The notes under the pieces were generated by a model, which saw nothing but the letters and a program-made list of their open reading frames with translations, had not been told where the DNA came from and searched no databases. 64,000 nucleotides of DNA from Cricetomys ansorgei (Eukaryota; Chordata; Mammalia; Rodentia; Nesomyidae): NCBI GenBank assembly GCA_026225945.1, contig JAMJFZ010002307.1:8227501-8291500 (forward strand). Reading direction: 5' to 3'. This document shows, in pieces, positions 34,830-45,370 of the stretch. A program made the translations under genes and the position numbers. Every line of letters begins with the position of its first letter. Positions within the stretch are counted from its first letter, which is position 1.

Positions 34830-35689
34830 AATGGTGGAAACTGAAAAGTTGATTTATAAGATACTACCCACTTTGCATCAGGCATAGATAAATTCCTCTT
34901 TGAGTGATTATATAACTTTCTTCTTGCTGGCTAGCTTGCATTGGGTCAGACGGTGCTATGAAGAGTACTAGGAAAAAAGATGATGTGTAGAGCAATAGGC
35001 CTGTGTGAATGCTAGGAATGGTCTATATTCCAGGGGTCTACATTCAGAGACCTGTGTGGTCTGGATGAAATGTAAACACACATTTAATCCCAGTATTTAG
35101 AAAGCGGTGGTGGTCCATGCCTTTAGTCCCTAATATAGAAACAAAAGTGTGGAAGTAGGCACAGGAGGTGAAGCTAAGAAGGAGTTACAGGCAGTGAGTT
35201 ACAGCAGTCAGTTACAGAGATGTCAGTTACAGCAGGCAGAATGGAGTGATGAGAGCTCACAGAGACACAGAAGCAGTCTGAAGAGTCTGAGTTTAGAGGG
35301 AGCTAGTCCGGGTGGCTCATTCAGCACAGGTGGTTTAAATGTTCTAGATTGTATGAAGGCTGAAACCTTCCAGTTCCAAGTTAAAGAGTAGATTGTATGA
35401 AAAGCACCAGGGCTCCAGTACTAAGAATAAGTGATTTAATTAGCCAGAGAATAAACTATCTCTTACACTGTATCTATCTCTAAATAGATGTCAATGGTCT
35501 GAACCAGCACTTGTCTGCATGCTACAATATTTACCTCCTAGCTAGATGCACTAACTGATTCTATAGAGGCATAAGGCTCATAGGTGTAACTGGCCACTTT
35601 TTGATTCTATATGAAGTCTGTTCATTTTAAGATATTTCATGTCTGGTACTGATAATCTGGTCAAAATGTTATGATGATCATATGCCATA
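34830..35689. other. Unassigned repeat-like region with B1 scraps and AGTTACAG repeats
   Basis: 35085-35130 contains B1-like words (TTAATCCCAGTATTTAGAAA, TCCATGCCTTTAGTCCC). The motif AGTTACAG recurs four times in 35183-35233. The rest resembles a rodent LTR in texture but I cannot name it. The 80-codon frame 35149-35391 falls here and has no recognised domain. Confidence 0.4.
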
Positions 35690-36290
35690 GGTATTTAATA
35701 GCCAAACTGGTTGTCAAAACTGGCTTTGTGTTGCTTATAACTTTCATCAGAAAAGCTTCCTTTTGCAGTGAGTAGTGGTAAATGCAGAAACTTACAACTG
35801 GTCAAAGTTCTATGTATAAGTAATAGTGAATGCTCAGCTATGAATGAGTCATCTGTATTAAACTTTGGCCCCTTCCAAGGCTCAGTGAACACCTGGAAAG
35901 TGTGCCATGCCAAAAGAATATGAGAGATGGTTGAGGAGGAAGAAAGTTATGAAATGTTGACTTCTGGCCACTACATGGCTGAGGAACACATCAACTCATA
36001 CTAGTAGTTGTGCTTACCCATACAAGAATAAACAATCTAAATTACAGTACTAATTGGGAAGAGGACTTTGAGGCTCCACACTTGTTGGAGTTATTGGTGG
36101 TTGATGGCTGGTGAAGAACAGAGAGTAACTCTCTTTTGAGGACTTGGTTGCTTGTAGGTTACTCACACTCTAGTAGTTCATATGGGTGATACTAATGGGA
36201 CCCATATGTATCCATATGGAGAGATGGAGTGGGAAGCACTATTTCTATGTCATTAGAATTTAGAAAAGAAAATTCTTAGTAGGAGATAGA
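35690..36290 (+). mobile_element. L1 (Lx-type) 3'UTR remnant
   Basis: AAAAGCTTCCTTTTGCAGTG, GGTAAATGCAGAAACTTACA, ACTGGTCAAAGTTCTATGTA, CAAGGCTCAGTGAACACCTG and GATGGAGTGGGAAGCAC match in order the same Lx 3'UTR segment as 3830-4650. Confidence 0.6.
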
Positions 36291-36799
36291 AAGCTAAACA
36301 CAGAAGGATGAAAACATATAAAGCAGTTTACAAGAAATGGATATGGAAAAGGTTAACAAACTAAAGAAAATGTGTGCTATCTGAAAGCAATGAGAAAATG
36401 ATTAAACAAATGCATATTGAATACTGTTGTGTCTCTGCTAATGACAAGTGTTGGCATGGAAGCAGAGAAGTTGGAATTCTCATTGGTTAGTCCAGAAGGC
36501 AGAGTAACAAGATTTTTAAAAAAATTCCTGGCATTGTCTACTAAATATGAGTTTGTATATAGTGCATGATTGAACAACAGTAACTACAACATTCTAAAAT
36601 TCAAAATGGTGCAAATGTATAATACTAATATGATGGATAACTAAGTTTTTGAGTATTCATTTTGAGATACACTAGAGGGGCATGGAAATGAGCAGAAAAG
36701 TGTCAAAAGAGGCAATCACAAACAGGACATTGTTGCTAAATGAAGAACTGACGCAAGGAACACACGTTAACTATGTCTAATATTTAATACTCCTTTTCA
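36291..36799. other. Unassigned sequence
   Basis: No feature is recognised before the T/A-rich 3' terminus of the next L1. Confidence 0.45.
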
Positions 36800-37670
36800 T
36801 TTTTTATTTATTTAAAAAAATAAAATATGAGATAAAACAAAACCATCATATTGAAGTTGGAAAAAGTAAGCCAACAGAAGGAAAAGAACCCAAAGAGAAG
36901 GCATTAGAATCAGAGACATACGCATCCACACAGTCAGGAGTCCCATAAAAATACTAAATTAAAAGTTATAATATATGTGTAGAGGACCTGGTGTGGAACC
37001 ATGTCAGCCCTGTTCATGATGTTTCAGTCTCTGTGAGCCTCTAAGAGTGCTGGTCAGCTGACTTCATGGAACTTGTTCTCCTGTAGTCCTTGAGCCCTCT
37101 GGTCCTATCAATCCCTCCTCTCTCTCTTCCATGGGGTATCCCTAGCTTCATACAGTGTTTTGGTCATGAGCCATTTTATCTGCTCTGACCAGCTGCTGAA
37201 GGAAACCTCTCTGATGCGAACTTGGCTAGTCACCAATCTATGATCATTTTAAGACATCACTAGAAATTATCTCTGGACTATCTAGTCTCCCATTCCTGTC
37301 TAGTACTGCAGTATCAGGCATGGGCTTCTTCCATTGGCATGAGGTTATGCCCTTTCATTGCCCCAGCAGATCCTGTTAGCTGGATAGGTCAGAGGTTTTG
37401 TGGATGGAATGGTATCACAGTCCCATCCACTTCAACCTTTGCTTGGTTACAGGAGATGGCCTGTTCAGGCTCCCTATCCCCCCATTACTATGGGTCCTTG
37501 CTAGGGTCACCATCATAGATTCCAGGGATTTTTCATTGCACTAGGTATCCAGAGTACCCCCTAGATATTATTCAGTTCTGGTCATCTCTCCCTATATTTT
37601 CTCCCTCCATCTCTCTCTCCCAACCTGGTCACTCGTATTCCTATTCCTATCCTCCACCAGCCCTTCTGTG
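36800..37670 (-). mobile_element. L1 (Lx-type) 3' portion
   Basis: The minus-strand L1 3' terminus is near 36800 (T-rich on plus). The following plus-strand blocks AACAGAAGGAAAAGAACCCA, CAGTCAGGAGTCCCATAAAA, GTTCTCCTGTAGTCCTTGAG, GGTCACCATCATAGATTCCA and TTTCATTGCACTAGGTATCC are antisense Lx 3'UTR in order. It joins directly to a piece in the opposite orientation at about 37670-37686. Confidence 0.75.
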
Positions 37671-37685
37671 ACATATATTCTATAT

Positions 37686-37981
37686 TCATAATAACCAGAA
37701 ATTAGAAACAACCTAGATATCCCTCAACTGAAGAATAGATAAAGAAAATATGGTGCATGTACAACAATGAAGTTTTACTCAGCTATCAAAAAATTGACAT
37801 CATGAAATTTGTAGGAAAATAGAACTAGAAAAAATGTATCCTGATTGAGGTAACACAAACCCAGAAAAACAAGCATGGCATGCATTCCACAGACCTGGAA
37901 AGATTATGCACCAAGGAGGGTCCCAGTGGGACACAAGGGTAGTGCTAGGAAGGGGATATAGAACAGAGTAGTCCGCTTTAA
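37686..37981 (+). mobile_element. L1 inverted 5' portion (ORF2 end to early 3'UTR)
   Basis: ATAACCAGAAATTAGAAACA, AACCTAGATATCCCTCAACT, GAAGAATAGATAAAGAAAAT, ACTCAGCTATCAAAAAATTG and TTGAGGTAACACAAACCCAG are the sense-strand end of rodent L1 ORF2. It ends at ATAGAACAGAGTAG, the point in the element where the neighbouring minus-strand piece appears to begin. Confidence 0.75.
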
Positions 37982-38414
37982 ATGATAACTATGGAAAAAA
38001 AATCAGCCACAGTACTCACTAGATTGTAGAAATATATCAAGCTTTCTCAAGAAATGATTTCTTGGAGTCTACCTTCTGAAGAATATAAGGCAACTGTAGT
38101 GAATTCTCACAGAATTTCATTAGAGTAGTTGTACTCTCTAGCTTCCTAGTAAGAGTAAGAAACAGTTCTAGTAATAACTAGTATAACCACAAAGGCTGAA
38201 TATGAGAAGTTTAAGGAGAATAAAATGTTTTGCTAAAATAAGGCTTAGAGCCATCTGTTACTCAGTTTTTAATGTGTGGAAGGATCATGTTTTATATTTT
38301 AAATTATTTTTATAAAAAATATGAATATAAAAATACCTCTACTGTGGAGATAGGAATTAAATCTGAAGCTTCATACGCACTGTGCTGTTGTTCTACCATT
38401 GAGTGCTTTAATGA

Positions 38415-38417
<3 letters not shown>
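37982..38417. other. Unassigned AT-rich sequence
   Basis: No feature is recognised. The frame 38272-38577 runs into the TG tract and is not coding. Confidence 0.5.

Positions 38418-38449
<32 letters not shown>
38418..38449. repeat. (TG)16 microsatellite
   Basis: A pure TG run at the tail side of the following antisense SINE. Confidence 0.95.
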
Positions 38450-38559
38450 TAAACATGTATATACAGGAGTGCTCACCTGTGTGTGCATATGTAGAAACCA
38501 GAAGTTCTTCAAGATTCCTAAAGATTTTTCAAGAATCTCCAAGATTCTTTCTCTATTAC

Positions 38560-38792
38560 TCCCACCTTATTTTTTGAGACATTCTCTCCACGGTCCTGAA
38601 GTGCACCAGTTTGCCTAGACCAGTTTGTGGCCTGCAAGCCCGCAAAATCTCCCTGTATCCACCCCAATAGGAGTTGGGTTACAGAGTCACAATGTTGTAT
38701 TAGCTGAATATGGTGCTTTGGATACAGACTCAGGACCTCATGTTTACACTGCCAGTATTTCCTTCACTCAGCTAACTCTCCAGACCTACTTC
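38560..38792 (-). mobile_element. B4-group composite SINE
   Basis: The plus strand reads GAGACATTCTCTCCACGGTC, AGACCAGTTTGTGGCCTGCA, GTTGGGTTACAGAGTCACAA, GGATACAGACTCAGGACCTC and CAGCTAACTCTCCAGAC. This is a B1-like body plus tRNA-like head inverted. Confidence 0.7.
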
Positions 38793-38799
38793 CTTCACT

Positions 38800-39025
38800 T
38801 TTTATTTTTGGACTTAACCTTGGTAAATTGCTCAGGCAGGTCTTGAACTTGCAATCATCCTGCCTCAGTTTCTGAGTGGTTAATTATAGGATTGCACCAC
38901 CAAACAGACCTGGCTCTACTTAATGTTAATTTACGCTCCCTGCATTGCCTTATGCTGGGATCAAATACAGGGAGCTGTGCATGCTAGGCAAATACTCTGC
39001 CCTGAGCTGTCACTTCAGCTATTTT
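38800..39025 (-). mobile_element. B4 SINE (ID-B1 composite)
   Basis: The antisense B1-like body (AATTGCTCAGGCAGGTCTTG, AACTTGCAATCATCCTGCCT, CTGAGTGGTTAATTATAGG) is followed by the antisense ID-like head (GGGATCAAATACAGGGAGC, GCATGCTAGGCAAATACTC). It is stacked head to tail with the previous SINE. Confidence 0.8.
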
Positions 39026-40374
39026 GAAAGTACTTTTGATGAACTGAAGAGCATATTTCATATTTTTGGAGTGATGCATTTCTACAAAGAAAACAATATG
39101 TCCACCAATGTTTTCAATGCACACTAGAATCCACTGGACTTGTTTTAACAACACAATGGCAGTCAGAACCTCAATAACAAAACAATGTTCTCCTGTCTGT
39201 GATACTTCCCCTTATCTCAATGATTATCACATTATCATATTTACATGACAGCTTACTAGAAACTGCTGGTATGCTAATAAAAAGACGAACATTAAAATTA
39301 AAAGATGATCACATCCTCATGTTAATGATTTTTTAATATTTAGCGACTGTGCTTTCTAGGGTAAATATCAATTTTTGCTTTTAATTATATCATAACCAGT
39401 AGTGATTATGATGAGTTCTTCCTCCTGAAAAATAAATGACTTAAATTGACCTACTTTAATTTTATTCATTATGTCTGATATTGAAACCTGTATTTGACAT
39501 ATTATTTGATCTTTTCAAACCACATTCATTCGCAGAAAGAAAGCCCCAAGACATTTTATTTCAGAATATTTTTAACATATTCTGAGGTTTTGCTAGCTAG
39601 GTGAAATGTGACAGTAATTCCAAGTTCTTTATTATGGCTTCCTTCTGCAGCAAGAATCAATTATTCCATGCATATTAGTGCCTGGTTTTCAACTCAGTAT
39701 TTAAGCAATTAGTATCTGTATCTATAAATTAATACATTTATATTCCTAATGGGACTTTAATCATACAAAATGAATAGAAACTGTCTTTGGAGTTTATTAA
39801 TGTTGAAGGTAAAGGCTGTTTATTTGATATTAAAGCTCAATTAAATTTAAGCTTTAGAGAGGGGAGGGAAATTTTTGACACTGTCCTGGCTTATTCTAGT
39901 TTCTAATTCTCCCTGAATGAAGACAACTAAAGAAGCATTTACAGTGCCTTTCAAAGGAAGAATGTCTGTTTTAGACAAATTGAACTTGTTTTCATATTTT
40001 TATACTCAGTAATTGCTGACATAGATGTTCACATAATGACATCTAACCCACTGAAATTATTTGAACTTTAGTATCAACTCTCTAACTTTGAGTTAGATAA
40101 TGTATTTGCCTCTAAAAATGTTTATAACCACTGACAAATATTTTATATCTTCCAGTTTGGACAGATTCATAATTTCAGATTATGCTCTGGCTGATATAAA
40201 GGTTAACATTTTAAAATGAATTTGATGTTTTATCAAGATAAGGAAAGTACTTTTGCTGTGCCTTGAGCTATCCACACTGGTTGAAAAAAGTAAATGCTTT
40301 TCAATTTTAAGTCTATGAAATTATTTTAGTTGAATAATTCATATTCTGTACAATTAACCTCTTCTGTGCCTCAA
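39026..40374. other. Repeat-poor AT-rich island
   Basis: No repeat family is recognised over 1.35 kb. It contains several homeodomain-type TAAT cores (AAGCAATTAGTATC, TTTGATATTAAAGCTCAATT) and no frame worth calling. It is a candidate conserved non-coding region. Confidence 0.45.
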
Positions 40375-41095
40375 GTACTATTTGTATATTCTACAGATAT
40401 ATGCAGCATTCACCGTAGTCAATATAGAAATATTTTACTTCCTCAAAGGGAAGTCCAAATCTGGTTCCTTACTGTACTGTGGCATATACAAGAAACACTG
40501 TCAATCATCAATGACTTCCTGCCATTGTCAATTTTCCTATTTTATACTTTCATATGAGAAAAGAACCATATAATGTGTTCTCTTGTGATTGTTTTATTTC
40601 ATTTACTGTAATGTTTTCAAGATCCCTTCATGCATATTATACATTATGTGGTAATGCATAATAATGCTGCATTCATTTTTATAGCCAAAAGTGTGGTATG
40701 AATACATGGCAATTATTAAATCATTTTTCCATTGATCAAATTTCAGTCTAATGGTGTGTAGTGGCAATCACTTTTCTTTCCAGTATTCAGTGGCAGAAAC
40801 AGGTAGATCTCTATGAGTTCATAGTTAACCCTGTCTACATATTGATTTCCAGCCTAGCTAGTGCTACAGAGTGAGACCTTGCCTTAAAAGTTTAAGTAAA
40901 ATATTTAAAAAGCTGTTTCTAACTTTTATTTGTTATGGACAATTTCATTATAAACATCTATATGTTTATACATGCAGGTTTCTATATGTTTTTTCATATT
41001 TACCTTATAGCAGGAATGTTACTGTTTTGTCATATGCTATTTGTCATCATTTCAGATTTTTTAATTGCATTCTTTTCCTTTAAAATATATAGCTA
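40375..41095 (-). mobile_element. Ancient L1 (L1M-like) 3' end, split by B1
   Basis: The plus strand shows the antisense L1M 3'UTR/ORF2 end: CACCGTAGTCAATATAGAAA, TACTTCCTCAAAGGGAAGTC, GTTTTCAAGATCCCTTCATG, ATCATTTTTCCATTGATCAA; after the B1 it continues ATTATAAACATCTATATGTT and CTTATAGCAGGAATGTTACT. Confidence 0.65.
40750..40890 (+). mobile_element. B1 SINE inserted in L1M
   Basis: ATGGTGTGTAGTGGCAATCA, CCAGTATTCAGTGGCAGAAA, CAGGTAGATCTCTATGAGTT, CCAGCCTAGCTAGTGCTACA and GAGTGAGACCTTGCCTTAAA define a diverged B1. Confidence 0.85.
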
Positions 41096-41239
41096 GCCTA
41101 GAGAGTATGAATGTTGCCTCTTCTCTGTCTGGTTTCCTTCTTACTCCCACATTTTCTCTTTGGATTTTTCAAAAATTACTCAGTCTTGCCTGTAGCTGAT
41201 TTTTGAAACAGTTCTGTCACTGGCCTGGAACTCACCAAG

Positions 41240-41536
41240 AAGGTGTATGTATATGTACCACAGCTTCCAACTATTAAATATGTATTGTCTAGATGACAGC
41301 AAGTGTGAAAAAGGACCAAGAAACTAGAAGGGGACATGATATAGGAAACACTAAACAAATTAAAAAGGCTATAAGGTATAAATATTGAGAAGATACTATA
41401 CAACATGAAATATTAAAATGGAATGGGTACTTATGGGAGTGAACATATGCGTCAGGAAAAGGAGGGGGTGTAATATGGGCTTGTCAATTGGGATAAATGA
41501 AGCAAAATGACTTGAGTATAACAATGCTGTAATGAA
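41240..41536 (+). mobile_element. L1 3' terminal fragment
   Basis: GGAAAAGGAGGGGGTGTAAT, TGGGATAAATGAAGCAAAAT and GACTTGAGTATAACAATGCT with a terminal TAATGAA fit an Lx-like L1 3' end running directly into the next SINE. Confidence 0.45.
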
Positions 41537-41865
41537 GGCTGGCGGGTTGGCTCAGTTGACAAGAACACTTGTTGTGCAAGCATGAAGACCTGAGTTAAAG
41601 CCCATTCAGTGAACTAGGTATGAAAACATGTCTGCTTGTCACTCCAGTTCTGTAGGGAAAATAGACAGGAATACCAATGGGGATTGCTGGCTGCCATCCT
41701 AGTCTAGATTTAAAGAGAGACATTATAACAAAGGGAGATGATGACAAATGATGGAAAGGCACACCTGATCTGATAAATGTCCTCTGGCCTCCATGTGTGC
41801 CTGCATGGGTGTGTGCACTATGTAGCATTCTAAAGCACACACACACATACACACACACAGTACCA
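41537..41865 (+). mobile_element. B4/RSINE-type composite SINE with CA tail
   Basis: The head GGCTGGCGGGTTGGCTCAGT is followed by TTGTGCAAGCATGAAGACCT, GAGTTAAAGCCCATTCAGTG (B box), a B1-like middle and CCTCTGGCCTCCATGTGTGC, and ends in (CA)n at 41838-41862. At ~330 bp this is a full-length copy. Confidence 0.8.
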
Positions 41866-42044
41866 CAGACACATATAAGGAAATATTTTACTTTGTAAGA
41901 AAACAGAAAAAATAAATTAAAAACTACACACTTACATGATCTGTGTCTTAATTATTTTTTAAAAGGGGATATCCTCTGCCCCTTGAGAAAAGACCACAGA
42001 CACTTTTCATATAGGACCAAAGTAGCATGAATGAAATTCCTGTG

Positions 42045-42390
42045 TAATCATGTAGTTGTTATGCTGCTGTGGTGGCTCAGCCAAGAAGACACAGAGGCAT
42101 TTTCCACACGTGCAAATCCTGCCAGATCTCAACAGAGTGAACCACCATCATGGCCAGCACCTAATTGGACAGTGGAACCCTGAACTTCTGAACTCAGGGG
42201 TTTTTATTGATTCAGAACTCCTTAATTGTTCTACTGATCCCATGTGCACATTATAAGCTGTTAAACAACCCCCCACCCACAGAAATCAAACACCTGCAGA
42301 CAATCCAAAATGCCAAGACCTAAGCAAACCCTCACCCAATAGTTCACAAAACAATATGCTAAACACAACTAAAAATAAACTTCTACAACA
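42045..42390 (-). mobile_element. LTR element copy B: left (3') LTR
   Basis: About 346 bp; the same family as the LTRs of copy A (22.7 and 24.0 kb). It is followed on the plus strand by CAATCCCCCTTTACT, i.e. a purine tract AGTAAAGGGGGATTG immediately upstream of the LTR on the minus strand. This identifies the polypurine tract and sets the element on the minus strand. Confidence 0.78.
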
Positions 42391-43833
42391 ATCCCCCTTT
42401 ACTGTATAAGCCAATCAGAAAATTGCTTTTATCTCTACAACATAATTTAACACTATACCAGTCAAACTATTTACAAGAGGAACAATCGCAAGGGTTGCTA
42501 ATGCACAGGTCCAAATGAATTCAAACATCTATCAAGCTTTTCACAATGTCTTTGGACAGCAGAAGGACATTATCAATGTCCAATTATCTGGAATTCACTC
42601 ACAATCTTCTGGGCTCCTCCAAAGATCTTGGCTCTCTTCTCTGGCTCTGATCTCTGCAGCACCCACAGTTTGTCCTCCAGGTTCTGACTGGCTCCTCTCC
42701 ACTAATGCTACTGTTCCCAGTGGTCATCCCATTGTACTGGCATTTTCAGAACACTGGGGTCTTTTGCTCCAATTGGCCTGCACTTTCACCAATAGCCTCT
42801 CATAGGCTTTCTTCATGGTGCCAAGCCTCAACTTCTTTACATGATCCCCTTAATCCAGGCTTTCAACTGCTACTGAGGCTGCCCTTTACCTATGGTCTCT
42901 CCTGGCTCTCATGGTGCCAAGTCTCAGCAGCTCTTCATTACCCGTTCATGTTTTCAAAACCAGCACCACCTGGGTAACTCTTACAGTACCAAGTTAGGCT
43001 AGCTGCAGGAGATATAGATTCAGCCAGTTCTGGAAGACAGTTTCTGTGCTGATCTTGAGGAAACACTTTCCAGGTTTTAAGATAGAGTTTTGTTTTCAGA
43101 AAAAAAATAACTGATAAACTTATCTGCAGGATAGGTTACCTTTTGGGGTGGAGTTCTCATCACCATCAGTAATATCTGTACAACTTATAGTCAGGTTTGC
43201 AGGAAAAAAAGATAATCAGTTTAACTAAGCGGCTTTTTGGTTCTAAGCCACAGCTTCCACAACAGTGGACGCTTCCTGGGCCAGTAGGAAGAATTGCTGG
43301 TTAAACATCCTGGATGTTTGGCATTCTTTATCACCACTGCTACGGAGAAACATACAACCTCTTCCATAGATACCAAACACAACATCTTGAGCTTCACATA
43401 CATAAATCACAGCTACTAGAAAATTCAGTTTGTGGAACATTATGCTCTGGTTTCCATTTCTTGTGCTCGGGGTACCACCAGCAGCAGGAGGGGCAGCATC
43501 AACTCCATGATCAGGAAAGGCGGTTAGAAACTTGCTTCTTTCCTGCTCCCAGCTGAACACTGTTTTCACCATGAAAATTCATCACAAATATTTGAAATAT
43601 GGCTCTCACCTTGGAGCTTCTTCCTCATTTATTAATTTCACAGTCTTTTCTCCTCATAGAGACTTATTTCTTTTCTCTCTCTCCTCTTCCTTCAGGAGCC
43701 TTCAATTAATCCCTTAATCTCTATCCCCTGGTAGCTTCCCTGAATGTGCTCTACTAGACTTTGTGAAGTCTAGAGTTTCTATGTCTTCTTCTTTGTCTCC
43801 AAGTTGGGTTAGCTGGCGTGATGTCCTGCCTCA
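42391..43833 (-). mobile_element. LTR element copy B: interior with extra segment
   Basis: 1,443 bp. It aligns with the interior of copy A from 42391 to about 43188 and again from about 43767 to the right LTR. The ~560 bp between correspond to only ~90 bp in copy A. This extra part holds a 109-codon minus-strand frame (43243-43572), not similar to gag, pol or env as far as I can judge. No PBS match to a named tRNA was established. Confidence 0.7.
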
Positions 43834-44183
43834 CATTGGTACTCCATTTGTAGTAGTACACCTACTGTAGCAGCCAACCAAAGAAGACAAGGAGGCATAA
43901 TCATAGGTGGAAGCCCTGCCAGATCTCAGCAGAAGGAACCACTATCCTGACCAGGACCTAACTAAACAGTGGAACCCCAAGCGTTTAAGCTCAGGTGTTT
44001 TCATTGATTCAGAACTCCTTAGGTGTTCTATTGATACCACATGCATATCAAAAGCAATCAAACAATCCCACACAGAAACCCAATACCTGCAGACAATACC
44101 AAATGCCAAGATCTAGGCAAACCTTTACCCAACAGTTCACAAAACAATATTTTAAACACAACTAAAAATAAACTTCTACAACA
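43834..44183 (-). mobile_element. LTR element copy B: right (5') LTR
   Basis: The partner of 42045-42390 with the same block order (CCAGATCTCAGCAGAAGG, AACTCCTTAGGTGTTCTATT, AATACCTGCAGACAATACC, CTTCTACAACA). On the minus strand it starts TGTTGTAGAAG. Confidence 0.78.
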
Positions 44184-44714
44184 TAACCATATTCGCTTTT
44201 TGGAGGCAATTTATTGGGAACTTCATCTTTGACTTCTAACCCTCCAGAACCATGAGATAAATAACATAGTTTATGAACTGGCTGAAGATGTCTGACATTC
44301 ATCACAGCATCCTAGATACATAAAGGCAGATAACATCTAAGTCAAAAGGATGATTCTGTGAGACACACAATTGTGAAAAGAACATATAATATATGGCAGT
44401 AGCATCTCTAAGAATTAGAAAGAAGATGGAAGGAAAGTAAAAAAGAAGAAATAGAAGACCTTCAGAGGAGTTGAGAGTCCAGACAATCACTATAATGACA
44501 ATGTAGCATCTCCAAACACGGAGGGCCGCCTCAGAGCCAAATAAAAATAACAAAGTATTTGCTTTACGTATAGCCAATATCTAAAATTGTTTTAAATTAA
44601 ATTAGCAACAAGTTCCAAATATATTATACACATTTTATGGAAAAATATGCAAAATAATGTTTCTAGGGAGTGGATCTTGTATGAATGATGCGGAACGTTT
44701 TTTGCATTTTCTGT
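44184..44714. other. Unassigned sequence
   Basis: No recognised feature. Confidence 0.5.
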
Positions 44715-45370
44715 TTTCCCTTTTATTAAAAACAGATTTTTTTCTCACATAAAATATCCTGGTTATGGTTGCCTCTCACCCTTATCCTCCCACATCCTTC
44801 CCAACTGCCCTCCCTTCTGGATCCATCCACTTTCTGTCCCTCAATAGAAAGCAAACATGCATCTCAGGGATGATAATAAAATATAAAGATAAAACAAAAG
44901 CTAACCTATCAGAATAGAACAAAACGAAAAGAAAGAAAAAAGCCAAAGAAAAGGTACAAGAAACAGATATATATGCAGTGACCTGCTTGTTCAAACACTC
45001 AGGAATCCCATTAAAAACACTAAACTGGAAGCCACAGTATATAGACAAGGGACATGTTCAAAAAATACAAACACAAATAGGGGTATGTGTGTGTTTATAC
45101 ATATATACATACACATATGCATATGCACATATGTCTATTCATAAATATATGTGTGTGTGATATAATTTTTAAAAGTAATAAAAGCTCTGACATGACATTA
45201 TGAGACAAGGAGTCTCCAGAGACACCGTAGAGTTTGTTTCCCATTGTCCATCCACTGCTGGGCATGCAGCCTACCCTTAAGAGTGGTTTGTTTCCCCAGT
45301 GAGATTCCCGTGGAGAAAACTAAATTTTCATTTGTAAGCAGTTATCAATTAGAGACAACTCTGTTAACTT
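44715..45370 (-). mobile_element. L1 (Lx-type) 3'UTR
   Basis: The 3' terminus is near 44722 (TTTTATTAAAAACAG on plus). It then has TCTCACATAAAATATCCTGG, CTGCCCTCCCTTCTGGATCC, ACTCAGGAATCCCATTAAAA, CATCCACTGCTGGGCATGCA and GTTATCAATTAGAGACAACT in antisense Lx order, with a TATA/CATA tract at 45095-45160. Confidence 0.75.
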
